This document shows positions 5,613 to 12,485 of a stretch of DNA of 12,485 bases, in pieces. A model generated the notes under the pieces. That model did no database searches, had not been told where the DNA came from, and worked only from the letters and a program-made list of their open reading frames with translations. The stretch is from Sulfurivermis sp041678005 (GTDB lineage: Bacteria > Pseudomonadota > Gammaproteobacteria > Thiohalomonadales > Thiohalomonadaceae): the NCBI GenBank assembly GCA_041678005.1, contig JBAYOW010000053.1:1-12485 (forward strand), read 5' to 3'. The position numbers and the translations under genes were made by a program. Each line of letters begins with the position of its first letter. The first letter of the stretch is position 1.

Positions 5613-6140
5613 ATGCTGGATAAAAGACAAAGACTGTTTTTTGCCTTGCTGCCTGAGCCTGGCTTGCAGCGGCAGATACAATCTTTGGGGCAGATGGATA
5701 TTGGCTCCGGCGGGCGGCCGGTGGCCTGGAGAAATCTGCATATGACCTTGGTTTTTCTTGGCATGACTAACACAGCTCAGCGGCTTTGCATGGAAAATGC
5801 GGCAGAATCCATTTCACTGCCAGCGTTTGAACTGGTGCTGGATCAATTCGGTCATTGGCCGGTGCCGCAGGTTTTGTGGCTGGGTTGTTCATATATCCCT
5901 GAGACCTTGCGCGCGCTGGCCGAGCAACTCAATGCTGCCATGCCAGCTTGTGGCCTTGAGATGGACAAGCGCCCCTATCAGCCGCATGTTACAGTGCAGC
6001 GCAAGTCTAAAATCCGCCCGGAATATCGTGCGATTAGTCCCTTGCACTGGTCTGTGCATGAGTTTGTCTTGCTACAGCCGTGTTCTTTCCCTGATGGTGT
6101 ACGTTATCAACCCCTGCGTCGCTGGCCGTTGCGGGGTTGA
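5613..6140 (+). CDS. thpR: RNA 2',3'-cyclic phosphodiesterase (2H family)
   Basis: 175 residues, the family size. Both catalytic 2H motifs are present: HMTL (43-46) and HVTV (125-128). The N-terminal RLFFALLPEP (7-16) and the RPYQPHVTVQRK stretch (120-131) are typical. ThpR (formerly LigT) opens 2',3'-cyclic phosphates on RNA and can join tRNA halves through 2'-5' bonds in vitro; its cell role is unsettled. It starts 2 nt after the pncC stop, so the two are almost certainly one transcript. A 120-nt gap separates it from recA. Its place between pncC and recA is a variation on the direct cinA-recA neighbourhood of Pseudomonas. Confidence 0.92.
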   Translation: MLDKRQRLFFALLPEPGLQRQIQSLGQMDIGSGGRPVAWRNLHMTLVFLGMTNTAQRLCMENAAESISLPAFELVLDQFGHWPVPQVLWLGCSYIPETLRALAEQLNAAMPACGLEMDKRPYQPHVTVQRKSKIRPEYRAISPLHWSVHEFVLLQPCSFPDGVRYQPLRRWPLRG

Positions 6141-6260
6141 GTGTGAAATAATCAATCAGTTGATCAGTCATGACGGGGCATGGACAGCCTCGTTCAGAGA
6201 AGCTCTGCATAAGCATGTATAGAATTTGTGTGGATATTCCTTAATTTTTTTGGAGGAACA

Positions 6261-7292
6261 ATGGACGATAACAAACGTAAGGCACTGAGCGCGGCTTTAA
6301 GCCAGATTGAAAAACAATTTGGCAAGGGGTCGGTGATGCGCATGGGTGATCCCGGCGTGGCGCGGGATATTCAGGCAATTTCCACCGGCTCTTTAGGGCT
6401 GGACATTGCGCTGGGCATTGGTGGTTTGCCGCGCGGTCGTGTCGTTGAGATTTATGGCCCGGAGTCCTCCGGCAAGACCACCTTGAGCCTGCAGGTGGTG
6501 GCTGAGGCGCAAAAGACTGGCGGTACCTGCGCCTTTGTCGATGCCGAGCATGCGCTTGATCCGGTTTATGCACAAAAACTGGGTGTTAATGTTGATGATC
6601 TGCTGGTCTCACAGCCGGATACCGGCGAGCAGGCACTGGAGATCACCGATATGCTGGTGCGTTCTGGTGCTGTGGATGTGGTGGTGGTGGACTCGGTTGC
6701 GGCACTGACGCCGAAGGCTGAGATTGAAGGCGAGATGGGTGATACGCATGTTGGCCTGCAGGCTCGCCTGATGAGCCAGGCGCTGCGCAAGCTTACCGCT
6801 AATACCAAGCGTTCCAATACCCTGGTGATTTTCATAAACCAGATCCGCATGAAGATTGGCGTGATGTTTGGCAGCCCGGAAACCACCACCGGCGGCAACG
6901 CGCTGAAATTTTATTCTTCTGTTCGTCTGGATATTCGTCGTATCGGTGCAATCAAGAAGGGTGATGAGGTGGTGGGCAATGAAACCCGCGTCAAGGTAGT
7001 GAAGAATAAGGTCGCGCCACCGTTCAAGCAGGCTGAATTTGATATTTTATATGGTGAGGGTATTTCGCGTGAGGGTGAGATCATTGACCTGGGTGTAAAG
7101 GCCAATATCATTGACAAGGCCGGCTCCTGGTATAGCTATGGTGATAACCGGATCGGTCAGGGTAAGGATAATACACGGCAATTTCTCAAGGCCAATCCGG
7201 AAATAGCCAATGAGATTGAGGCTAAAATACGTGCTGCCGCGTTACCCGAGGCAGTAGTTACAGAAAGTGATGAGGAATTGGCAGAGGCTTGA
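6261..7292 (+). CDS. recA: Recombinase RecA
   Basis: 343 residues; E. coli RecA has 353. The start is placed at 6261 (MDDNKRKAL), preceded by GGAGG at 6252-6256; an upstream in-frame ATG at 6228 would add 11 unrelated residues. The sequence shows the N-terminal helix, Walker A GPESSGKT (66-73), Walker B VVVVDSVAAL (140-149) with Asp144, loop L1 around 157-165, NQIR (193-196), loop L2 (about 195-210) and the monomer-interface TGGNALKFYSS (210-220). The C-terminus is acidic (TESDEELAEA). RecA polymerises on single-stranded DNA for strand exchange and stimulates LexA self-cleavage. It overlaps recX by 4 nt. No canonical CTGT-N8-ACAG LexA site is visible in the 120 nt upstream. Confidence 0.99.
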   Translation: MDDNKRKALSAALSQIEKQFGKGSVMRMGDPGVARDIQAISTGSLGLDIALGIGGLPRGRVVEIYGPESSGKTTLSLQVVAEAQKTGGTCAFVDAEHALDPVYAQKLGVNVDDLLVSQPDTGEQALEITDMLVRSGAVDVVVVDSVAALTPKAEIEGEMGDTHVGLQARLMSQALRKLTANTKRSNTLVIFINQIRMKIGVMFGSPETTTGGNALKFYSSVRLDIRRIGAIKKGDEVVGNETRVKVVKNKVAPPFKQAEFDILYGEGISREGEIIDLGVKANIIDKAGSWYSYGDNRIGQGKDNTRQFLKANPEIANEIEAKIRAAALPEAVVTESDEELAEA

Positions 7293-7744
7293 GCGAGGAA
7301 GCAGAGCAAGGCGATCCTTACCATCGTGCCATCAGCTTGCTGGCCAGGCGCGAACATTCGGCACACGAGCTGGAACACAAGCTGAGGAATAAGGGCTTCG
7401 CCCCAGCAAAAGTTGCCGAATGCATTGCGCGGTTGCAGCACGAGCGTTTGCAAAGTGATCTGCGCTATGCCGAGAGTTATGTGCATATGCGCGTGGGCAG
7501 GGGTTATGGCCCCTTGCGTATCCGCAGCGAGCTGCATGAGCGTGGTGTGGCTGAGGAATATATGGACTCTGCGCTGGCTGAATATGCTGGACAATGGTCA
7601 AGCTTTGCTGAACAGGCCAGATGTAAGCGGTTTGGCAATGCCTTACCCAGGGATTTTCAGGAACGAGCCAGACAGGCACGTTTTTTACAGTATCGTGGCT
7701 TTGCCACGGAACATTTCCGTAACGTATTCACCGGCGATGAATGA
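7289..7744 (+). CDS. recX: RecA regulator RecX
   Basis: 151 residues from a TTG start that overlaps the recA stop (TTGA, 7289-7292), which implies coupled translation and lower yield than RecA. No in-frame ATG lies near the N-terminus; the first internal Met is residue 67, inside the conserved part. The family pattern is clear: LLARREHSAHELEHKLRNKG (17-36) is the first three-helix repeat, RGYGPLRIRSELHERGV (71-87) the second, and RFLQYRGF (131-138) the typical end of the third. RecX caps or destabilises RecA filaments and restrains recombinase activity. Placement right after recA is the common arrangement. Confidence 0.94.
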   Translation: MSEEAEQGDPYHRAISLLARREHSAHELEHKLRNKGFAPAKVAECIARLQHERLQSDLRYAESYVHMRVGRGYGPLRIRSELHERGVAEEYMDSALAEYAGQWSSFAEQARCKRFGNALPRDFQERARQARFLQYRGFATEHFRNVFTGDE

Positions 7745-7883
7745 TGTTGAGCGGCAGGATTCAAACTCGCCAGTGAAAACGATTGTGCGTAAATAAAAAA
7801 TATTACGTTATGAGTATTAGCGCTTATTTGTGGGTCGTGTTGAATTTTTTAACAGTGGATGAATTTTTTTGAGTCAGGTGACG

Positions 7884-10484
7884 ATGAAAAGTGCAGAGTT
7901 GCGCCAGGCGTTTCTGGATTTCTTTCGCAGCAAGAATCATGAGGTTGTGCCCTCCAGTTCGCTGGTGCCAGGTAACGATCCGACCTTGTTGTTCACCAAT
8001 GCTGGCATGGTGCAGTTCAAGGACTGTTTTTTGGGTCAAGAACAGCGCAGCTATAACCGCGCGGCCTCTGTACAGCGTTGCGTGCGTGCCGGTGGCAAGC
8101 ACAACGATCTGGAAAATGTTGGATATACCGCGCGTCACCACACTTTTTTTGAAATGCTGGGTAATTTCAGTTTCGGCGATTACTTCAAGCGTGAGGCCAT
8201 ACACTACGCCTGGGAATTCCTTAGCAAAGAGCTCAAGCTGCCGGTAGAAAAACTTTGGGTCACGGTCTATCAGGATGATGATGAGGCTGCTGCGATTTGG
8301 CGAGATGAGATTGGCGTGCCGGCCGAGCGCCTGACTCGCTTGGGTGAGGCATCAAATTTCTGGTCGATGGGGGATACCGGCCCATGCGGTCCTTGCACTG
8401 AAATATTTTATGACCACGGCCCTGAAGTCTGGGGTGGCCCGCCGGGCTCGCCGGAAGAGGACGGCGATCGCTATATTGAGATATGGAATCTGGTCTTCAT
8501 GCAGTTCGAGCGTGGTGTCGATGGTAGCATGGTGCCTCTGCCCAAGCCGTCAGTTGATACAGGTATGGGCCTGGAGCGTTTGGCGGCTGTAATGCAGCAG
8601 GTGCATAGCAATTACGATATCGATTTGTTTCAACATTTAATCAAGGCAGTGGCTGCGCTGGCAGGGACGGATGATTTGACCAGTCCATCGCTGAAAGTGA
8701 TTGCCGACCATATTCGTTCTTGTGCCTTTCTGGTGACCGATGGTGTGGTCCCTGCCAATGAGGGGCGTGGTTATGTCTTGCGTCGGGTTATTCGTCGGGC
8801 AATTCGGCATGGTCACAAGCTGGGTCTGCGTCAGCCGTTTTTTCATAAGTTAGTGGCACCGCTGGTCAATGAGATGGGTGCGGCATATCCAGAATTGGCC
8901 AGAGCCGAGGCGCAGGTTACGCGTACCCTGCTGCAGGAAGAACAACGTTTTGCCGAGACCCTGGATCAGGGCATGCATCTGTTGGAGGAGGCAATTACAG
9001 AACTGACAGGCAATGTGATCCCTGGCCATGCCATCTTCAAGCTCTATGATACCTATGGCTTCCCGGTGGATCTGACCGGTGATATCGCCCGTGAGCGCGA
9101 GCTTGAGCTGGATATGGCAGGCTTTGAGCAGGAAATGGAGTTGCAGCGCGCGCGCGCCAGAGCTGCCAGCACCTTTGGCGTTGCCTATCCAGACAAACTC
9201 GAAATCAATGAGCAGACAGAATTCACAGGTTATGCTCATTTGACCGACCAGGCACAGATCATTGCGTTGTATAAAGGCAGCGATACCGTCCAGCAATTGG
9301 CCGCTGGTGAGCAGGGTATAGTGATCCTCGATAAGACCCCGTTTTATGCCGAGTCTGGTGGCCAGGTGGGAGACAGGGGTTTGCTGGCTGGTGCTGATAG
9401 CAAATTTTCCGTAGAGGACACGCAGAAACTGGGCATGGCGATTGCGCACATTGGCACAGTGAAGAATGGCAATTTAAAGGTCGGCGAGAGCATTGCAGCA
9501 GCGGTTGACCTTGACGCCCGCAGTCGTACGGCCGCGCACCACTCGGCGACGCATTTATTGCATGCGGCACTGCGTCAGGTGCTGGGCGAGCATGTGCAAC
9601 AAAAGGGCTCGCTGGTCACGCCAGAACGTTTGCGTTTTGACTTTGCCCATTTTGAGCCGGTCAGTCGTGAGCAACTGCGCAATATCGAACGGCTGGTAAA
9701 TGATCAGATTCGGGGCAATCAGGAAGTCATGACGCGCCTGATGGGAATAGACGAGGCGCTGGCGGCTGGTGCCATGGCGCTATTTGGCGAGAAATACGGT
9801 GAACAGGTGCGAGCGCTATCGATGGGCGAATTTTCTATCGAGCTTTGTGGTGGCACCCATGTTACGCGCACGGGTGATATTGGTCTGTTCAAAATCATCA
9901 GCGAAAGTGGCGTGGCGGCAGGCGTGCGTCGTATCGAGGCCGTGGTTGGCTGTCAGGCCTTGGCCTGGTTGGACAAGACCGAAGACAGCCTGGATGCCGT
10001 GGCCAGTGTAGTCAAGGGCAGCCGTGATGGGCTGGTGGAAAAGGTGCGGCAGATAGTCGAACACCAGCGTCAGCTGGAAAAGGAGCTGGCGCAGTTAAAG
10101 GGTAAACTGGCCTCTGCTCAGGGTTCCGACCTTGCAGCTCAGGCGGTGGAAGTGGCCGGTATCAAGGTGCTTGCCGCCAATCTGCAAGGCATGGATCCCA
10201 GGGCATTACGCGATACGCTGGATCAGTTGAAGAATAAACTAGGATCAGCCGCAATCGTGCTGGCTACCGTGCAGGGTGAAAAAATTAGCCTGGTTGCCGG
10301 TGTAACCAAGGATCTGACCGAACGCCTGCAGGCAGGCAAGCTGCTGCAGGTGGTTGCCCAACAAGTAGGCGGCAAGGGCGGTGGGCGAGCTGATATGGCT
10401 CAGGGTGGTGGTACTGAACCAGCCAGACTGCCAGCTGCCTTAAATAATGTGCGTGATTGGGTGGAGCGCGAACTTGGTGCTTGA
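7884..10484 (+). CDS. alaS: Alanine--tRNA ligase
   Basis: 866 residues from the ATG at 7884; E. coli has 876. The frame is open to a TTG at 7869, but ATG is preferred: MKSAELRQAFLDFF aligns with family N-termini and AGGTG lies just upstream. The class II catalytic core covers about 1-240: motif 2 region RAGGKHNDLENVGYTARHHT from Arg68, and motif 3 GMGLER (227-232). The editing domain, which hydrolyses mischarged Ser- and Gly-tRNA(Ala), has its zinc ligands HSATH (His553, His557) and CGGTH (Cys655, His659). The C-terminal C-Ala domain ends with GGKGGGRADMAQGGG (829-843). Nothing is missing. It is 139 nt downstream of recX, so it may have its own promoter, though none could be assigned firmly. 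Confidence 0.99.
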   Translation: MKSAELRQAFLDFFRSKNHEVVPSSSLVPGNDPTLLFTNAGMVQFKDCFLGQEQRSYNRAASVQRCVRAGGKHNDLENVGYTARHHTFFEMLGNFSFGDYFKREAIHYAWEFLSKELKLPVEKLWVTVYQDDDEAAAIWRDEIGVPAERLTRLGEASNFWSMGDTGPCGPCTEIFYDHGPEVWGGPPGSPEEDGDRYIEIWNLVFMQFERGVDGSMVPLPKPSVDTGMGLERLAAVMQQVHSNYDIDLFQHLIKAVAALAGTDDLTSPSLKVIADHIRSCAFLVTDGVVPANEGRGYVLRRVIRRAIRHGHKLGLRQPFFHKLVAPLVNEMGAAYPELARAEAQVTRTLLQEEQRFAETLDQGMHLLEEAITELTGNVIPGHAIFKLYDTYGFPVDLTGDIARERELELDMAGFEQEMELQRARARAASTFGVAYPDKLEINEQTEFTGYAHLTDQAQIIALYKGSDTVQQLAAGEQGIVILDKTPFYAESGGQVGDRGLLAGADSKFSVEDTQKLGMAIAHIGTVKNGNLKVGESIAAAVDLDARSRTAAHHSATHLLHAALRQVLGEHVQQKGSLVTPERLRFDFAHFEPVSREQLRNIERLVNDQIRGNQEVMTRLMGIDEALAAGAMALFGEKYGEQVRALSMGEFSIELCGGTHVTRTGDIGLFKIISESGVAAGVRRIEAVVGCQALAWLDKTEDSLDAVASVVKGSRDGLVEKVRQIVEHQRQLEKELAQLKGKLASAQGSDLAAQAVEVAGIKVLAANLQGMDPRALRDTLDQLKNKLGSAAIVLATVQGEKISLVAGVTKDLTERLQAGKLLQVVAQQVGGKGGGRADMAQGGGTEPARLPAALNNVRDWVERELGA

Positions 10485-10559
10485 GTCTCCTTTAGTTTTG
10501 TAGCGATTTAGTGTTAAATCTGCGTTCTTTAAATTAATCATGTCGGTATAGCGGCAATC

Positions 10560-11789
10560 ATGGCGTTAATAGTACAGAAATATGGTGGTAGCTCGGTCGC
10601 CAATATCGAACGTATCGAGAATGTTGCCAACAAGGTAATGGAATTCCGCAAGCGCGGTGATCAGGTGGTGGTGGTGCTTTCGGCGATGAGTGGTGAGACC
10701 AATCGTCTCATTGACCTTGCCAAGGCCATCCAGCAGCAGCCCGACCCTCGTGAACTGGATATGTTGCTAGCCACCGGCGAGCAGGCGACTGTGGCCCTTT
10801 TGGCGATGGCCTTGAAGAAACGAGGCCAAGACGCCAGATCATATACCGGCGCACAGGTACGCATACTCACTGATAATGCCTATAACAAGGCGCGGATCGT
10901 CAATATCGACAATGGCGGAATGCAAGGTGATCTGGCAGTTGGTCGAGTAGTGGTGGTCGCAGGCTTCCAGGGTGTCGATGAGCAAGGCAATATCACCACC
11001 CTGGGGCGCGGCGGCTCTGATACTACCGCAGTGGCTCTGGCGGCTGCGTTGAAGGCAGATGAATGCCAGATCTATACAGATGTAGATGGTGTTTACACCA
11101 CCGATCCACGGGTAGTGCCCGAGGCGCGGCGGCTTGACCGGATTACTTTTGAAGAAATGCTGGAACTGGCCAGTTTGGGCTCCAAGGTATTGCAGATTCG
11201 TGCCGTGGAATTTGCTGGCAAATACAATGTACCGTTGCGGGTGCTGTCCTCGATGCAGGATGGCCCAGGCACCTTGATTAGTTATGAGGATGTAGAGATG
11301 GAAGATGCGCTTATCTCTGGTATTGCCTTCAATCGGGACGAGGCGCAGATCACGGTGCAGGGCGTGCCGGATCAGCCTGGTATCGCTGCACGCATACTGG
11401 GTCCTATTGGCGATGCCAATATTGAAGTGGATATGATCCTGCAAAACACCAGTACAGATGGTAGTACTGCAGATTTCACCTTTACCGTGCAGCGCAATGA
11501 TTATGACAAGGCATTGGCATTGCTGGAGAAACATGCCGGTGAGATGGGCGCGCGTGAGGTGAAGGGCGAAACAAGGATTGCCAAGCTATCCTTGGTGGGA
11601 GTTGGTATGCGCTCACATGCCGGAATTGCCAGCACAATGTTTTCTGCGCTGGCCAAGGAGGGAATAAATATCCGTATGATCTCCACTTCTGAAATCAAGA
11701 TATCTGTTGTCATCGACGAGAAGTATCTGGAGTTGGGTGTACGTACACTGCATTCAGCCTTCAATCTGGATCAGGCACCAGCTGCATGA
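10560..11789 (+). CDS. lysC: Aspartate kinase with two ACT domains
   Basis: 409 residues, monofunctional and without a homoserine dehydrogenase domain. It phosphorylates aspartate, the first step to lysine, threonine, methionine and diaminopimelate. The kinase domain spans about 1-245: KYGGSSV (7-13), the substrate-binding TTLGRGGSDTTAVALAAAL (146-164) and the nucleotide-binding DVDGVYTTDPR (174-184). ACT domains lie at about 263-335 and 343-405, for feedback inhibition by lysine and/or threonine. The ATG lacks a good ribosome site, but the MALIVQKYGG terminus is canonical. No lysine riboswitch is evident in the 75-nt leader. An internal start at codon 247 could give a separate beta subunit. 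Its place between alaS and csrA matches Pseudomonas. Confidence 0.98.
   Translation: MALIVQKYGGSSVANIERIENVANKVMEFRKRGDQVVVVLSAMSGETNRLIDLAKAIQQQPDPRELDMLLATGEQATVALLAMALKKRGQDARSYTGAQVRILTDNAYNKARIVNIDNGGMQGDLAVGRVVVVAGFQGVDEQGNITTLGRGGSDTTAVALAAALKADECQIYTDVDGVYTTDPRVVPEARRLDRITFEEMLELASLGSKVLQIRAVEFAGKYNVPLRVLSSMQDGPGTLISYEDVEMEDALISGIAFNRDEAQITVQGVPDQPGIAARILGPIGDANIEVDMILQNTSTDGSTADFTFTVQRNDYDKALALLEKHAGEMGAREVKGETRIAKLSLVGVGMRSHAGIASTMFSALAKEGINIRMISTSEIKISVVIDEKYLELGVRTLHSAFNLDQAPAA
11286..11300 (+). promoter_or_regulatory. Putative internal ribosome site and start for LysC beta subunit
   Basis: GAGGA (11286-11290) is followed after 7 nt by an in-frame ATG (11298-11300, Met247, sequence MEDALISGIA). 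This is a better ribosome site than that of the full gene. In Bacillus and Corynebacterium aspartokinases, a beta subunit of the two ACT domains starts at nearly the same codon and forms an alpha2-beta2 enzyme. Confidence 0.5.
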
Positions 11790-11923
11790 GCTTGTGGTAA
11801 TAATTACTCTGGCGAATAAAAATCAGGGGAAAAGTAGTCGGCTGCTGTTTGTGATTATAAATTGGTAAACCGGTTCATCGCAGCGCTGGCGTTGATAAAG
11901 TTATTTTTTTAAGGAGATAGGAA

Positions 11924-12109
11924 ATGTTGATTTTGACTCGCCGAGTAGGTGAAACGCTCATGATTGGTGAAGATGTTAGCGTCACCGTATTAGGCATCAA
12001 AGGTAACCAGGTTCGTATCGGCGTCAATGCACCGAAGGAAGTTTCGGTGCATCGTGAAGAGATATACGACCGTATCCAGCGCGAAAAGCAGGAATCTGGC
12101 AATCAATAA
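11924..12109 (+). CDS. csrA: Carbon storage regulator CsrA
   Basis: 61 residues, identical in length to E. coli CsrA. The ribosome site AAGGAG (11911-11916) is strong, 7 nt before the ATG. The protein starts MLILTRRVGETLMIG with the RNA-contacting Leu4 and Arg6-Arg7 strand, continues VTVLGIKGNQVRIGVNAP, and has SVHREEIYDRI (41-51) with Arg44, the key RNA-binding residue. The homodimer binds GGA motifs in mRNA leaders, usually blocking ribosome access, and is titrated by small RNAs of the RsmY/CsrB type; none is seen here. A 134-nt gap follows lysC, so a separate promoter is likely, but only a TATAAA near 11856-11861 is visible, without a good -35. Confidence 0.98.
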   Translation: MLILTRRVGETLMIGEDVSVTVLGIKGNQVRIGVNAPKEVSVHREEIYDRIQREKQESGNQ

Positions 12110-12121
12110 TGCCTTTTCATC

Positions 12122-12150
12122 TTTACGCATCAGCTTCAGGAGGCTATCCT
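12122..12150 (+). promoter_or_regulatory. Possible tRNA-Ser promoter
   Basis: TTTACG (12122-12127) and TATCCT (12145-12150) are 17 nt apart, each 4 of 6 to consensus, placing the start near 12157, ahead of the tRNA at 12170. This is weak; read-through from csrA is the alternative. Confidence 0.3.
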
Positions 12151-12169
12151 TACCGCCTGCTGAAAATCA

Positions 12170-12260
12170 GGAGAGATGGCCGAGAGGCTGAAGGCGCGCC
12201 CCTGCTAAGGGCGTATGGGTTAAAAGCCCATCGAGGGTTCGAATCCCTCTCTCTCCGCCA
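12170..12260 (+). tRNA. tRNA-Ser (anticodon GCU)
   Basis: 91 nt including an encoded CCA. The acceptor GGAGAGA (12170-12176) pairs with TCTCTCC (12250-12256); the discriminator is G. The anticodon stem CGCCC/GGGCG holds the loop CTGCTAA, so the anticodon is GCT, reading AGC and AGU. A long variable arm (ATGGG...CCCAT) is typical of serine tRNAs. The T stem GAGGG/CCCTC encloses TTCGAAT. It corresponds to E. coli serV, which also follows csrA. Confidence 0.97.
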
Positions 12261-12278
12261 ATAAAACACAGTGTTTTC

Positions 12279-12307
12279 TTGACAGTTATCTGACTTGCCA
12301 AGATAAT
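12279..12307 (+). promoter_or_regulatory. Strong sigma70 promoter for tRNA-Arg
   Basis: TTGACA (12279-12284, perfect) and GATAAT (12302-12307, 5 of 6) are separated by 17 nt. Transcription would start near 12314, a few bases before the mature tRNA at 12320. A short palindrome AAAACAC-A-GTGTTTT (12263-12277) lies just upstream. Confidence 0.75.
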
Positions 12308-12319
12308 ACGCCACCCCTA

Positions 12320-12396
12320 GCGCCCGTAGCTCAGTTGGATAGAGTACCTGGCTACGAACCAGGTGGTCGGAGGTTCGAATCCTTCCGGGCGCGCCA
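12320..12396 (+). tRNA. tRNA-Arg (anticodon ACG)
   Basis: 77 nt including an encoded CCA. The acceptor GCGCCCG (12320-12326) pairs with CGGGCGC (12386-12392); the discriminator is G. The anticodon stem CCTGG/CCAGG holds the loop CTACGAA, giving anticodon ACG (A34 deaminated to inosine by TadA), which reads CGU, CGC and CGA. The T loop TTCGAAT is present. It matches the argVYZQ type that follows serV in E. coli; only one copy is within the window. Confidence 0.97.
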
Positions 12397-12413
12397 AATT
12401 TCGCACTTATACC

Positions 12414-12448
12414 AAGCGGCTACAGCAAGATGTTGTAGCCGCTTTTTT
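12414..12448 (+). terminator. Intrinsic terminator after tRNA-Arg
   Basis: AAGCGGCTACA (12414-12424) pairs perfectly with TGTAGCCGCTT (12434-12444) around a 9-nt loop. Six T follow (12443-12448), two of them shared with the stem. It ends the tRNA transcript. Confidence 0.9.
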
Positions 12449-12485
12449 GTTTCAGCACCACCAGTGCGAGACTCTTGTAGTAATT

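Noticed and set aside
6204..6223. Possible LexA operator before recA
   Set aside because: Half-sites CTGC and TATAG are two bases too far apart and only 6 of 10 palindrome positions match; not a credible SOS box.
6228..6260. Upstream ATG extending RecA by 11 residues
   Set aside because: The extension is unlike any RecA N-terminus, and the strong GGAGG site sits inside it, directly serving the ATG at 6261.
7869..7883. TTG start for AlaRS adding MSQVT
   Set aside because: ATG at 7884 aligns with family N-termini and has AGGTG at suitable distance; TTG has no ribosome site.
10485..10559. Lysine riboswitch before lysC
   Set aside because: The 75-nt leader is far too short for the lysine aptamer and shows no stable helices.
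12130..12165. Hairpin CAGGAGG/CCGCCTG after csrA as terminator
   Set aside because: The stem has a mismatch and is followed by A-rich sequence, not T; it does not meet the criteria for an intrinsic terminator on the plus strand.

Overview
The window is a chromosomal segment of a gammaproteobacterium. The right two thirds carries recA-recX-alaS-lysC-csrA-tRNA-Ser(GCU)-tRNA-Arg(ACG). This order combines the Pseudomonas-type alaS-lysC-csrA arrangement with the csrA-serV-argV order known from enterobacteria. The species cannot be named from the sequence; a free-living, non-enteric member of the class fits best.

Left region (1-4411): an accessory block with two toxin-type cassettes, both read on the minus strand. 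The first is a 517-residue Fic protein with a winged-helix, AbiEi-like N-terminal half. The second is a HipB/HipA toxin-antitoxin pair. Each cassette is preceded on its left by the same module: an inverted repeat built from TGTARR/TGTAAC-like hexamers, then about 96 bp of a P4-type tyrosine integrase 5' region (57-152 and 1967-2062, 5 mismatches). The second integrase copy continues as a frameshifted remnant to 2378. A 23-bp near-perfect direct repeat (1909-1931 and 4389-4411) brackets the integrase remnant plus hipBA. The simplest reading is two small integrative elements stacked in tandem next to the core genome, both with dead integrases.

Middle region (4412-6140): a gap of about 200 bp with two adjacent palindromes, a small PilZ (c-di-GMP receptor) gene, a hairpin-rich spacer, then pncC (CinA C-terminal type) and thpR in tight succession.

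Right region (6261-12448): recA and recX overlap by 4 nt and serve recombination and its control. alaS (alanyl-tRNA synthetase) and lysC (aspartokinase, with a credible internal start for a beta subunit) follow as separate genes. csrA (post-transcriptional regulator) and the two tRNA genes close the region. tRNA-Arg has its own strong sigma70 promoter, and an intrinsic terminator ends the array. No canonical LexA box was found upstream of recA by eye.
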